Assembly: GCF_009617575.1 (NCBI RefSeq)
Contig: NZ_WIXJ01000003.1
Coordinates: 1-64,000, forward strand
Reading direction: 5' to 3'
Length of the DNA stretch: 64,000 bases
Origin: Rhodocyclus gracilis
Lineage (GTDB): Bacteria; Pseudomonadota; Gammaproteobacteria; Burkholderiales; Rhodocyclaceae
This document shows, piece after piece, positions 1-9,499 of the stretch. Positions within the stretch are counted from its first letter, which is position 1. Every line of letters starts with the position of its first letter. A program made the translations under genes and the position numbers. Under the pieces are notes generated by a model. That model did no database searches. It was not told where the DNA came from and was given only the letters and a program-made list of their open reading frames with translations.

Positions 1-153
1 CTCGTCGGCATCCAGGACGCCGTACTGCTTGCGCCAGCTGTAGATCGTCTGCTCGCTGATGCCGTGCTTCTTCGCAATCTCTGCGACCGGCGCCTTGTCC
101 GCTTCGCGCAGGATCGTCACCATTTGGGCTTCGCTGAATCGACTCTTCCTCAT
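1..153 (-). CDS. IS3-family transposase OrfA, N-terminal part
   Basis: The visible 51 residues start MRKSRFSEAQMVTILREADK and continue with AEIAKKHGISEQTIYSWRKQ, the helix-turn-helix that binds the IS ends in the InsE/IS3 OrfA family. The ATG at 153 is preceded by an AGAGAGGAAG purine-rich stretch. The gene runs off the window, so the leucine zipper and the frameshift into OrfB are not seen. Confidence 0.85.
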   Translation of the reverse strand, partial: MRKSRFSEAQMVTILREADKAPVAEIAKKHGISEQTIYSWRKQYGVLDADE

Positions 154-220
154 GACTTCCTCTCTTCAAGGAAGCCATCCTCTCAAGTTTTAGATGGTCC
201 GAAAATCTCCGGGCAGGTCA
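1..220 (-). mobile_element. IS3-family insertion sequence, left end only (cut by window edge)
   Basis: The outer end of an IS reading leftwards. On the minus strand it starts with TGACCTGCCCGGAGATTTTC at base 220 and the transposase orfA begins about 67 bases in, which is the normal spacing for an IS3-family element. The inner part and the other inverted repeat lie outside the window, so completeness cannot be judged. Confidence 0.75.
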
Positions 221-360
221 GCTGAACCGCTACAATGTCAATTTACCGTACTTATAAAATGAAATTTGACGGTGCCTCTGTGTGACAGCAGGCGATCGCC
301 ATTCGCTGACTTTTTTCTTGGGAGCACCGCGTTCGTCCGCGTAACAGTCGGAGGTGTCGC

Positions 361-561
361 ATGGCAACGCGCGATACTCACATTTCGCTTGAGCGGACCG
401 AGGCGCTAGAGCTTCGACGACATCCCTTCGCTTGCATCGAAAGAGGTCCCAAGCCCCGATTCATGGTCAGCCCGCTACTTCGCGACAGGTTCGCATGGCG
501 TCTCGCAAGGAAGAAGGATTTTCCCGTCTCTGTCAGACCGTATGGCCGGCACTATTCATAA
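361..561 (+). CDS. hypothetical small protein
   Basis: A 66-residue basic ORF (starts MATRDTHISL, ends VRPYGRHYS) with a good ribosome-binding site, GGAGGTG, seven bases before the ATG. No family is recognised and there is no signal peptide or membrane segment. Neighbouring genes are eroded, so this may be the start of a once longer gene. It sits between an IS end and a conjugation-gene remnant. Confidence 0.3.
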   Translation: MATRDTHISLERTEALELRRHPFACIERGPKPRFMVSPLLRDRFAWRLARKKDFPVSVRPYGRHYS

Positions 562-609
562 GATCAAGGCAGCACATAGAGAAGCCCCCGCGTAACCAGA
601 CAAGATCGA

Positions 610-988
610 TTACTTCCTGTAGAAATCAGTAATCTTCTTCTTGACCTGCGAATCGACAATGCCACTCGAATCAGGCTGAGAAGGGAGTTTTACCGAATTC
701 ATCACGTTCCCAAGAAAATCCGTCATATCAATTTTAGAAAAATCCAAATTTTGAAAATCACCGGCGGTAAAACCTGAACAATCGGATCAACCCTGACCCG
801 AAAGATGCCGATTGCGGCGCGTTGGTCGTATAGCCAGGTAATGTAGCGGTATCGGTCTGCTGGATGAGGTTGCGGCTCGAACCTGCTTGTGTAGCCGCAA
901 ACTCCTTACCATCAGAAAAAGCATCCGCGAGCGCGGCACCAGAAAATACAAATAATCCGGCGGCAACAAGCAACGTTTTGTTCATCAA
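610..988 (-). pseudogene. TraN-like mating-pair protein, short form, frameshifted
   Basis: The first frame encodes a signal peptide (MMNKTLLVAAGLFVFSGAALA) followed by FSDGKEFAATQAG and LPGYTTNAP. This resembles the start of F-type TraN, an outer-membrane mating-pair stabilisation protein (pattern GxxFA, then PGYxxxP). Near base 788 the frame is lost. In the next frame the sequence continues as a plausible protein, DCSGFTAGDFQNLDFSKIDM, and ends FYRK at a TAA at 610-612. Read across the shift it would be about 125 residues, much shorter than full TraN. A one-base insertion relative to an intact gene, or a sequencing error, would explain the break. The TraN relationship is inferred from the N-terminal pattern only. 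Confidence 0.5.
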
Positions 989-1069
989 GACTTCCTTGGC
1001 GATGAAACCAATTCTCTGCGAACCGATACCTCAGAGGCGAGTTAAAAATCAAGAAGGCACTGGCAAGGA

Positions 1070-1531
1070 CTATTTAACGGGCAGGCATGGCGTCTCACAG
1101 GGAAGCAGGAGTTTTCCGTCCTTGTCAGACGTAAGAATTACCCAGCTTTTCGGGTAAAGCTTCTCGGAACCTTCCCATGCAGGGCGACTAAAGAAATCAG
1201 CCCCGAAGAATCGTCGCCCCTCCATGTCTGCCAGAGTATCATCGTGATTGGCATAAAAAACATCGATCGCGGGCTCTTGAAGAGACGCAGCAGCCGTCCC
1301 AAACACAACATCAGCCGCAGCACCGACCGCAGCACCGGCGGGACCAACAACCCCAAAGACACTGGTAAGAACCCCGTCATTTCTCGACATGGAAAATTCG
1401 CCACCAGTCCGTTTGATCGACTTCAAATAAACAAGCTTTTCACCACCCGGACCTTCTCGCGGGGTAAACATCGAACAACCAGACAAGGCAACAGCGGCAG
1501 CAATCGCCAGAACAAACCCTCTCGATCTCAT
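1070..1531 (-). CDS. putative lipoprotein of a conjugative element
   Basis: 153 residues with a clear type II signal peptide, AIAAAVALSGC, placing the lipidated Cys at residue 19. Asp is not at position +2, so sorting to the outer membrane is likely. The middle contains a Gly/Ala-rich hydrophobic stretch (VFGVVGPAGAAVGAAADVV) that could insert into a membrane. The C-terminus holds two close cysteines (LPCETPCLP). No named family is recognised. It lies directly upstream of the TraN-like remnant on the same strand, so an envelope role in conjugation is a reasonable inference. Confidence 0.6.
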   Translation of the reverse strand: MRSRGFVLAIAAAVALSGCSMFTPREGPGGEKLVYLKSIKRTGGEFSMSRNDGVLTSVFGVVGPAGAAVGAAADVVFGTAAASLQEPAIDVFYANHDDTLADMEGRRFFGADFFSRPAWEGSEKLYPKSWVILTSDKDGKLLLPCETPCLPVK

Positions 1532-1662
1532 GACAACCTGCCGTTAAAAAATCTTAGTTTAACCTAGTGCCCGTATTTAGTGGTTGATGCAGAGTGATCA
1601 TACTGCATAGCATTCCACAACTTGATGGTCGGATCGTTTAAAAATTTTCCTGCGGGGCGGTG

Positions 1663-2971
1663 TGAATCGCCCCGGGTTTTGCGGAGGCTCCAGTCTTTGA
1701 GAAGATGGAGCCACTATGAGACAGAAACCGACGAAGTACTCCCCTGAAGCGCGCCGTCCGCATGGTGTTCGAGTCGCGAGGCGACTACGGGTCACAGTGG
1801 GCGGCGATCGAGTCGATCGCCGCCAAGATCGGTTGCAGCGCGCAAACGTTGTGCAATTGGGTTCGCCAGTTCGAGCGTGACACTGGCCAGCGCGACGGCG
1901 TGACCAGCGCCGACGCGGCACGTATCAAGGCACTGGAACGCGAGAATCGCGAGTTGAAGAAGGCCAACGAGATCCTGCGGCTGGCGAGCGCGTTTTTCGC
2001 CCAGGCGGAGCTCGGCCGCCGCTTCAAATCGTGAGGGCCTTCATCGACGAGCACCGGGAACGTCTCGGGGTCGAGACGATCTGCAAAGCCTTGCAGGTTG
2101 CCCCGTCCGCGTATCGGCGCCATGCCGCACGACGACGCCATCCGGAACTTCGCTGCGCGCGCGACCGGCGTGACGAAGTATTGGGCGAACAGGTCGAACG
2201 TGTCTGGCAGGCCAACCTTCAGGTCTATGGTGCCGACAAGGTGTGGCGGCAACTCAATCGCGAAGGCATCCCGGTCGCCCGCTGCACGGTCGAGCGGCTC
2301 ATGCGTCGGCAAGGCTTGCGTGGCGCGATGCGGGGCAAGCCGGTGCGCACCACGCGCCCCGATCCGTCTGCTCCGTGCCCACTGGATCGGGTCAATCGCC
2401 AGTTCGCTGCCGTCCGGCCCAACCCGCTGTGGGTTGCCGATTTCACCTACGTTTCGACCTGGCAGGGCTTCGTCTATGTCGCCTTCGTCATCGACGTGTT
2501 CGCGCGCTTCATCGTCGGCTGGCGGGTCAGCCGCAGCATGCATACCGATTTCGTTCTTGATGCCCTGGAGCAGGCGCTGTATGCCCGACAGCCAGACCGC
2601 AATACGCTGATCCATCACAGCGACCGCGGCGCTCAGTACGTCTCGATTCGCTACTCCGAGCGACTGGCGGAAGCCGGCATCGAGCCTTCGGTGGGCAGCA
2701 AGGGCGACAGCTACGACAACGCGCTGGCCGAGACCATCAACGGCCTATACAAGGCCGAGGTAATCCACCGCCGCGGGCCATGGAAGCACAAGGAATCCGT
2801 CGAGCTCGCCACGCTCGAATGGGTCTCATGGTTCAATCATCATCGATTGCTTGAGCACATCGGCTATATTCCTCCTGCCGAAGCTGAGGCACTCTATTAC
2901 CGCAGTCACCGTGAGCAGGTCCTCACCCCTGACTCAAACCAAATGGCCTCCGCGATTTCCGGGGCGATTCA
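1663..2971 (+). mobile_element. IS3-family insertion sequence next to the CRISPR array
   Basis: Terminal inverted repeats can be matched: TGAATCGCCCCGG at 1663 and its complement ending at 2971, followed in both by a GCGGAGGC block. The length of about 1.31 kb and the orfA/orfB arrangement fit IS3. No 3-4 bp target duplication is visible (GGTG on the left, CTCC on the right), so one flank may have been rearranged. The right end is exactly 33 bp from the first CRISPR repeat. Confidence 0.8.
1716..2034 (+). pseudogene. IS3-family transposase OrfA, frame disrupted near the start
   Basis: An ATG at 1716 starts [13 protein letters not shown], the usual OrfA start for this IS group. The frame then breaks around 1745, and the helix-turn-helix continues in another frame from 1762 ([20 protein letters not shown], then [14 protein letters not shown] and a leucine-zipper-like [20 protein letters not shown]). 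A few bases appear to be missing at the break. Without an intact OrfA the element should transpose poorly by itself. Confidence 0.65.
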
Positions 2972-3011
2972 CTCCGGCACGTCGGCGGGCGTCAGGCGCA
3001 AGCGTTTCTGA
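2031..3011 (+). CDS. IS3-family transposase OrfB (DDE recombinase)
   Basis: About 326 residues with an rve integrase core. The three acidic catalytic positions are visible in [25 protein letters not shown] and [17 protein letters not shown]. The frame is -1 relative to OrfA and overlaps its end, as expected for programmed frameshifting to OrfAB. Unusually, the reading frame runs through the right inverted repeat and 33 bp of flank. Its stop TGA at 3009-3011 lies inside the first CRISPR repeat, so the last 11 or so residues ([11 protein letters not shown] region) are host sequence. Confidence 0.85.
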   Translation: MRAFIDEHRERLGVETICKALQVAPSAYRRHAARRRHPELRCARDRRDEVLGEQVERVWQANLQVYGADKVWRQLNREGIPVARCTVERLMRRQGLRGAMRGKPVRTTRPDPSAPCPLDRVNRQFAAVRPNPLWVADFTYVSTWQGFVYVAFVIDVFARFIVGWRVSRSMHTDFVLDALEQALYARQPDRNTLIHHSDRGAQYVSIRYSERLAEAGIEPSVGSKGDSYDNALAETINGLYKAEVIHRRGPWKHKESVELATLEWVSWFNHHRLLEHIGYIPPAEAEALYYRSHREQVLTPDSNQMASAISGAIHSGTSAGVRRKRF

Positions 3012-6000
3012 GCTGCCTACGCGGCAGTGAACACGACATGGGATGTAGGGGGCAGGATCGGATCTTTCTGAGCTGCCTACGCGGCAGTGAACGCACCAAT
3101 GTTGTGGTGGTCAACTTTGCTCCATTTCTGAGTTGCCTACGCGGCAGTGAACCTTTTCAAGCTTGCGGCGCTGTGTGGGCGTCATTTCTGAGCTGCCTAC
3201 GCGGCAGTGAACCACGACGCATGCCTTGTAGGTACAACGGGTTGTTTCTGAGCTGCCTACGCGGCAGTGAACCTCGTCAGCGACCCCGAAACTAAGCCGT
3301 ATGTTTTCTGAGCTGCCTACGCGGCAGTGAACGAGGCCATCCGCATGGCGCTGACCGGCGAGACTTTCTGAGCTGCCTACGCGGCAGTGAACAACCGCGT
3401 TACGCGCGACCAGATTGCGCGCAATTTCTGAGCTGCCTACGCGGCAGTGAACGCGGAGCGCGTGCTGTGCCTGCTGCCGCTCGTTTTCTGAGCTGCCTAC
3501 GCGGCAGTGAACCTACCGGCAGAACTCGGGCGCTTGCTCTTGCTTTTCTGAGCTGCCTACGCGGCAGTGAACCGAGGGAATCGAAGCATGACTTTTACCG
3601 AACATTTCTGAGCTGCCTACGCGGCAGTGAACGTCTTGCGCAGCCCGTCGATGATCTTGGTGTATTTCTGAGCTGCCTACGCGGCAGTGAACGGCTACTT
3701 CGGCGATGAGGCGGCAGCCGTCGATTTCTGAGCTGCCTACGCGGCAGTGAACGGGGACGCTTACACCGCTTGGCTTTTTGATTGTTTCTGAGCTGCCTAC
3801 GCGGCAGTGAACTGGCGGGCGCGGCGCGGCGTCGGGCCGGATGATTTCTGAGCTGCCTACGCGGCAGTGAACTAATGACATTGCCGCCACGCTTGGGCCG
3901 AAATTTTCTGAGCTGCCTACGCGGCAGTGAACGCCAGGCTGGAGCGTAAAGCCTGATTTTGTCATTTCTGAGCTGCCTACGCGGCAGTGAACGCCGTCAC
4001 TCACATCATTCTGCTGCCCGGACATTTCTGAGCTGCCTACGCGGCAGTGAACGTCGGGGGCTGCGGTTGCGCCATTGACGACGATTTCTGAGCTGCCTAC
4101 GCGGCAGTGAACCCCCGCCCGAAACGCTGCGCGAACCGAGAAAATTTCTGAGCTGCCTACGCGGCAGTGAACGGGGTTGCCTCTACGGTCGGGGGTGCCG
4201 TGCATTTCTGAGCTGCCTACGCGGCAGTGAACGGCTACCGCGTTCGCGTCGCCGAGCAGGGAGGTTTCTGAGCTGCCTACGCGGCAGTGAACGAAGAGAT
4301 CTGCGGCGGCAATTTCTTCGGCACTTTCTGAGCTGCCTACGCGGCAGTGAACGAGTCGCGGCACCTTGGGCATTTCTGCTTCTTTTTCTGAGCTGCCTAC
4401 GCGGCAGTGAACCCGCCGAGCGCGATAATCTCGGCGTCAGGCTTTTTCTGAGCTGCCTACGCGGCAGTGAACGCGCCCCGATGGGTCAAAGCCGACTTCC
4501 GAAATTTCTGAGCTGCCTACGCGGCAGTGAACGACAGTCGTGGCGCACAACGCTGACTTCGATATTTCTGAGCTGCCTACGCGGCAGTGAACTCTTCGGA
4601 GTTATTCGAATCCTGCGCCCATGTTTTCTGAGCTGCCTACGCGGCAGTGAACATAGCCCGCACAAGGAGGACAAGGACGCTTGCTTTCTGAGCTGCCTAC
4701 GCGGCAGTGAACGCAACGTCGGTGTAAAAAATCATCGCCCGCTTTTTCTGAGCTGCCTACGCGGCAGTGAACATTTCGACTTCACCCGACCTGGCCCCCC
4801 GCCGGTTTCTGAGCTGCCTACGCGGCAGTGAACGGAACCGGCTGCTTTACGCCACGCCCCGGATTTTTCTGAGCTGCCTACGCGGCAGTGAACGCAAAAG
4901 TCGACGACATCAAAGCGATGTTCGATTTCTGAGCTGCCTACGCGGCAGTGAACTCAATCCGCCTGACTTAGACCACGCCCCGGATTTTTCTGAGCTGCCT
5001 ACGCGGCAGTGAACATACCGGAGCATGAGCGCGCGTTGGCCAAGGTTTTCTGAGCTGCCTACGCGGCAGTGAACGCGTAAGTCGCGTTGCCCTGGCCTGT
5101 CTTTATTTTCTGAGCTGCCTACGCGGCAGTGAACATTTACGTCCGGATTCAGCGTTCCGTCAGGGATTTCTGAGCTGCCTACGCGGCAGTGAACGCCGAG
5201 GCAGCCACACAAGTTGAGGCGGCGGATTTCTGAGCTGCCTACGCGGCAGTGAACGCCCGTGCCCGTCGCGGCGGCCGTCACGTATGCTTTCTGAGCTGCC
5301 TACGCGGCAGTGAACTTGTCGTAGCGGGCGGCGACGCCGACATAAGCTTTCTGAGCTGCCTACGCGGCAGTGAACACGGCAAGCCCGGAGCCGCAGGGGC
5401 AGCGCCGTTTCTGAGCTGCCTACGCGGCAGTGAACACTATCACGGTGCCCGCACGGGGCGCCCGACCTTTCTGAGCTGCCTACGCGGCAGTGAACGACGG
5501 CGGCGGCGATTTCGTCGCGGTCGCCAATTTCTGAGCTGCCTACGCGGCAGTGAACGCGCGGAAAGGCACGCTCATTCAGCCGCGCGATTTCTGAGCTGCC
5601 TACGCGGCAGTGAACGCGACCCGTGCCCCTCCTGCCCCGTCTGTGAGTTTCTGAGCTGCCTACGCGGCAGTGAACGCTGCTCGAAGCGTGGAATAGCGCG
5701 TTTGAGTTTTCTGAGCTGCCTACGCGGCAGTGAACACCTCTTTGATCTGAACGAGGCTGCACAGACTTTTCTGAGCTGCCTACGCGGCAGTGAACCCGTC
5801 GATAATCATTTTCCGAACTCCATAACATTTCTGAGCTGCCTACGCGGCAGTGAACCCGAAGCATCCGCCCTTTGCCCGGACCTGACATTTCTGAGCTGCC
5901 TACGCGGCAGTGAACCCTTAGCCATCGCGCACCGCGTCTGCTCAATCTTTCTGAGCTGCCTACGCGGCAGTGAACCGCCGGCCACATGCGCCAGCAGATC

Positions 6001-6696
6001 GGCGGGCTTTCTGAGCTGCCTACGCGGCAGTGAACTGTCGCCATGTCGAAGTGACGGTTCGCTCCCATTTCTGAGCTGCCTACGCGGCAGTGAACTCGCG
6101 GTCGCCGGCGAGAGACCAACTCACGACGTTTCTGAGCTGCCTACGCGGCAGTGAACTAAGCGTCCCGACGGTGACGCCGGCTCGAATTTTTCTGAGCTGC
6201 CTACGCGGCAGTGAACGGTGGCGAACGGTTTGTTCGCTTCTGTCTTATTTTCTGAGCTGCCTACGCGGCAGTGAACGTAGAAGGTCAGGGCATCACGCTT
6301 GAATCCGTTTTCTGAGCTGCCTACGCGGCAGTGAACTCTGAGCCATCAGACGGACGTAATTGTTGGTCTTTCTGAGCTGCCTACGCGGCAGTGAACTTGC
6401 ATATTTCTAACCTAATTTGCGCCAATGTTTTCTGAGCTGCCTACGCGGCAGTGAACGGATCTCAATCAGGGTTCGTTCAACTCCACGCTTTCTGAGCTGC
6501 CTACGCGGCAGTGAACGGGCCGCAGACGGTAATGACGGTCGGCATCAATTTCTGAGCTGCCTACGCGGCAGTGAACGCGCGCCCTTGAGCCGACAATTCG
6601 CGCCGAACTTTCTGAGCTGCCTACGCGGCAGTGAACGTAATAGTCGGGCGTGCCCCAATTCTGCGTGGTTTCTGAGCTGCCTACGCGGCAGTGAAC
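3005..6696 (-). CRISPR. type I-F CRISPR array, 62 repeats / 61 spacers
   Basis: Twenty-eight-base repeats recur every 60-61 bp. On the minus strand each begins GTTCACTGCC and ends CAGCTCAGAAA, with the I-F hairpin CTGCC-GCGTA-GGCAG that Cas6f cuts. By counting starts at 3005, 3065 and so on to 6669 there are 62 repeats; 57 spacers are 32 bp and four are 33 bp (4773, 4954, 5255, 6096). All repeats read as identical except the one at 3125 (C to T in GAGCTGCC). The degenerate copy lies at the low-coordinate end, and the cas genes and leader lie at the high end. Transcription therefore runs leftwards and the newest spacers should be those near 6,640. Confidence 0.98.
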
Positions 6697-6765
6697 TAGC
6701 CAGTTGAAAATCCAAGTGCTTGTCTTACTTGTGTTATCGCCAACATCCCCTATTTTCACCCTCGC
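6697..6765 (-). promoter_or_regulatory. CRISPR leader
   Basis: About 70 bp of non-coding sequence between the first repeat and the cas-operon terminator. On the minus strand it reads ...GATAACACAAGTAAGACAAG... and then TTTTCAACTGGCTA directly before the first repeat. Its position next to the conserved repeats and upstream in the direction of array transcription makes it the leader, which should hold the array promoter and the spacer-integration signals. No confident -35/-10 pair was identified. Confidence 0.6.
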
Positions 6766-6807
6766 AAAAAAAAGTGCGCAACTCCACGAAAAATCATGAA
6801 GTTGCGC
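6766..6807 (-). terminator. intrinsic terminator after the cas operon
   Basis: On the minus strand a hairpin GCGCAACTTCATG / CGTGGAGTTGCGC (13 pairs including G-U) closes a six-base ATTTTT loop. It is followed by AC and eight T residues. It starts about 18 bp after the cas6f stop and ends just before the leader, so cas mRNA and pre-crRNA are probably separate transcripts. Confidence 0.8.
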
Positions 6808-6825
6808 GGAAGGTTTAAAAAAGGG

Positions 6826-7389
6826 TCAGAACCAAGGGATGGTTGCGGTGGTACTCAAACCGTAGGTGTTGAACTCGCCGCTCACGTTGCTCGACTGCGG
6901 CTCCCCCAAGCGCAGGAAAAGGCGAAATTTCTGCCCGGTACTGGCGCTCGCGAGATGCAAGTAGGGCAAGCGCAGCATCTCGGTCGCCGTGTCGGGGATG
7001 CGTTGCACGACCTCCTCTTCGGTGAATCCGTGCCGCCGCATCTGTCGGCGGCGCAGCCGCTCGGGACTGCTCTTGGCCTGCACGCGGCGCAAGGTTCGTG
7101 CTTTTGCATGAGCGGGAATTGCGGCGATTGGACTGACGATCACGTGATCGCGCAAGGCCAGCATCCAGTCCACAGCTATCAGCGCACTGAGGTCTTCCTC
7201 GGGGCCAATAAGGCGCAAGGTCGTTCCCAGTTGCGGAGGTGCCGTGGAATAGCCGGGAAAACTGACGGCGATACGACCGTCGCTTCGTTGCACCAAAGCC
7301 CGGTGCAGCTTGGCGTACAGTGCGCTCAGCAGTTGGGATGGAGGCAACTCGGGATCTGGCCGAAGGCTGAAATCAAGGTAGTGAGTCAT
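6826..7389 (-). CDS. cas6f: CRISPR endoribonuclease Cas6f/Csy4
   Basis: Cuts the pre-crRNA within each repeat and stays bound to the 3' hairpin of the crRNA. The 187-residue length equals that of Pseudomonas Csy4, and the start MTHYLDFSLRPDPELPPSQL aligns with it. The catalytic His29 (AKLHRAL) is in place. The arginine-rich RNA-binding helix is seen as SSPERLRRRQMRRHG, the RVQAKS motif precedes it, and SASTGQKFRLF holds the family serine. The protein ends TIPWF, as in the family. The in-frame upstream ATG (7425) was rejected because it overlaps csy3. The gene starts 4 bp after csy3 stops. Confidence 0.97.
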   Translation of the reverse strand: MTHYLDFSLRPDPELPPSQLLSALYAKLHRALVQRSDGRIAVSFPGYSTAPPQLGTTLRLIGPEEDLSALIAVDWMLALRDHVIVSPIAAIPAHAKARTLRRVQAKSSPERLRRRQMRRHGFTEEEVVQRIPDTATEMLRLPYLHLASASTGQKFRLFLRLGEPQSSNVSGEFNTYGLSTTATIPWF

Positions 7390-7393
7390 TGCC

Positions 7394-8431
7394 TCAATCC
7401 TTGCCGGCGTCACCGAATACGCCACCGCGGATCAGCGTGGCGATCACGAAGTGTTGTTGCTCCGGCTCCGGTGCATTGTCCTTGAGCAGCCAGTTGTCGA
7501 GCAGCGTGTAGAAGTCCTGTTTGTCGGTAGGCTTGCGGCAGGCCTTGCCCAGCGTGGTGACTGAACCGTAGGGCTCGACCGCGATGGGGCCAAGTTCAGC
7601 GACTTCCCGGTGCCAGGTGTCGATGGTTCGCAGCGCGTTGCCCAGCTTCTGCGAGTGGATACCGGCCACCCCCTGCACCTGGTAGAGCGTCTTGCTCTTC
7701 TTGCTGTTGCCCTTGTCGAGGATGAGTTCCTGCGAGGGATACACTTCCTGGCCGGCGCCGATGCGCGCAAATGCGGTGACTTGCAGCAATACGTGCCCTT
7801 TGCCTGCCAAGCCCTGCGCGATCACTTCTGCCAGCGCCTGCAACTCGGCGGCAACTGAAGTCGGCGCCTCAAATTCGCGCAGCGAGAGAGTCAGCGCGTC
7901 GAAGGTCCACGTGCGCGCCGCCGTTCCTCGAACCAATTGCCGAATCTGCACCTCGACCTGTTCGGCGCCAACACGGTTGCGCCAGAGGAAACGCGCGTTC
8001 GCCAGATTGTGCGCGTAGCGCCGTGCCAGTTCGCCGAAACCGTAGTCGTCGACATAGGCCTGCACGGTAGCGAGCAGCTTGCTCCGATAGTCGGCGTTGT
8101 TGCAGGCCGAAGGCGTGCCGGTGCCACCCAGCACGCGCAAGCTGAACTCCACCTTCAAGGTATCGGCTTCGGCCGGGAGTGCTGCGACGTCGACCGTCTG
8201 CAGATTGGGGTTTTCGATGGCGGCGTCGAGCTTGACCGGATCCTGATCCTTGGTCTTGAGCCGGTTCGAGATCGTGCCGCGCACGGATTTCTCGCGGATG
8301 CCGAGCGGCGTCCAGGCGGCACCTTCGGCACGTTGCGCCCACGCGCCTGCGGAAAACAGTGCATCGGAGGGGTCGAGCTTGCGTTCGAAGGCGAGGACGG
8401 ATGCAGTCTTGAGCGTGTCGGCTTTGGCCAT
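7394..8431 (-). CDS. csy3: type I-F Cascade backbone protein Cas7f/Csy3
   Basis: Six copies of this protein form the helical backbone of the Csy surveillance complex along the crRNA spacer. It has 345 residues, close to the family length of about 342. It starts [20 protein letters not shown] and contains [15 protein letters not shown] and the conserved [27 protein letters not shown] block. A GGAG ribosome-binding site lies upstream of the ATG. The gene is 21 bp downstream of csy2 and 4 bp upstream of cas6f, so the three are co-transcribed. Confidence 0.97.
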   Translation of the reverse strand: MAKADTLKTASVLAFERKLDPSDALFSAGAWAQRAEGAAWTPLGIREKSVRGTISNRLKTKDQDPVKLDAAIENPNLQTVDVAALPAEADTLKVEFSLRVLGGTGTPSACNNADYRSKLLATVQAYVDDYGFGELARRYAHNLANARFLWRNRVGAEQVEVQIRQLVRGTAARTWTFDALTLSLREFEAPTSVAAELQALAEVIAQGLAGKGHVLLQVTAFARIGAGQEVYPSQELILDKGNSKKSKTLYQVQGVAGIHSQKLGNALRTIDTWHREVAELGPIAVEPYGSVTTLGKACRKPTDKQDFYTLLDNWLLKDNAPEPEQQHFVIATLIRGGVFGDAGKD

Positions 8432-8452
8432 TTGTATTCTCCTTTGATCGAA

Positions 8453-9499
8453 TCAGACGGAAGCTTCGGCCAAGCGGGCCGGAGTTGGCGGGGTGTAGTC
8501 GTTACGGCAGCAGTACAGATCGATTTCGCCCTCGGCGTCAGCGGCGATATCGGGTTGAGTCGTTGGGTACCAGAAGAGATCGTCGAGGCGATGCAGGCGG
8601 TGCGGGCTGATCCATTGGCCGATCGACCACACCGTTTCGACAAAGCGAAATGGCGTTTCCTTGTCACGCGCACCGGCGACGCTGCCCGCCGGATGCACGG
8701 GCGACAGCGCGGCAAAGCCGACTGGAATCGGCACCGTCCAGCCGATACGGGTGTCGCTGACCCACTCGACCGTCGGCTCGGTCTCGCCGTTCTTTGGTGG
8801 GCGCTGCACGGCGCGTTGCGTCCAACTGGCAAGTTCGAGCCACGCGTCGAGGGCACTGGCCTCGGGCTGCTCTTCCCGCAGCTTGGCCAGGCGATCAAGC
8901 AAGAGATCGTCGCGAGAGACCAGAGCGAATCCCGGCAAGCAACGACGGGCGAGTCGTCGAAACTGTTTGCTGCGAGCCTCTTCCTGCGAGTCGTCGTAAC
9001 GCAGTTCCAGAAGCGGGCGTCGGAACTGGCGTGCACTGCCGGGCAAGGGTGGCATCACGCTGCCGCCGGCAACGCGCATGCCGGCCAGTTCGTGAGCCAC
9101 ACGCTCGGCCAGCAACTGCGCTTCGGCTTCGCTGCGATGCGCATCGTCCACATTCACCTCGAAAACGAGCGTCAGATCCAGATGGACGCGGCCTTCCTCG
9201 ACGATGCCGGCGGTGCTGCCGTCGCGAAGCACCGGGTTGCGCGTCAGATGAAAGGCGCGCGTATAGCCGCTGTCGGTGACCTGCGCTTCGAAGCCGTGGC
9301 AGACGACGCCGACGCCGAAGAAGGCAATTCCGGCATCGCGGCCAAGCCGGCGTTCCAGCGCGGTCATCAGTCCCGTGAAGGCGGTGATTGACGGAAAGCC
9401 CCAGGTCATCGGACTTGAGATGGCGTTGGCGTTCTGCACGCGCAGGTGCGGCACGACCAGTACCGCCGGGTTTTGCGGCACGTTCGCTTCATTGCTCAT
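8453..9499 (-). CDS. csy2: type I-F Cascade protein Cas5f/Csy2
   Basis: Caps the 5' handle of the crRNA together with Csy1. From the MSNEANV start the protein has 348 residues, slightly longer than the roughly 330 of characterised Csy2. It carries LVVPHLRVQNANAISSPMTW and GFPSITAFTGLMTALERRLG, the N-terminal signature of the family. The open frame continues upstream to 9601, but that part lies inside csy1 and is not family-like. The chosen ATG overlaps the csy1 stop by 11 bp (ATGAGCAATGA), indicating translational coupling. Confidence 0.95.
   Translation of the reverse strand: MSNEANVPQNPAVLVVPHLRVQNANAISSPMTWGFPSITAFTGLMTALERRLGRDAGIAFFGVGVVCHGFEAQVTDSGYTRAFHLTRNPVLRDGSTAGIVEEGRVHLDLTLVFEVNVDDAHRSEAEAQLLAERVAHELAGMRVAGGSVMPPLPGSARQFRRPLLELRYDDSQEEARSKQFRRLARRCLPGFALVSRDDLLLDRLAKLREEQPEASALDAWLELASWTQRAVQRPPKNGETEPTVEWVSDTRIGWTVPIPVGFAALSPVHPAGSVAGARDKETPFRFVETVWSIGQWISPHRLHRLDDLFWYPTTQPDIAADAEGEIDLYCCRNDYTPPTPARLAEASV

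Noticed and set aside
3038-6759. Long ORFs on both strands across the array with FLSCLRGSE or VHCRVGSSE repeats
   Set aside because: They are translations of the 28-bp CRISPR repeats at 60-bp spacing, which keeps frames open; no start signals and no protein family.
7937-9391. 484-residue plus-strand ORF across csy3/csy2
   Set aside because: Antisense shadow of two clear cas genes.
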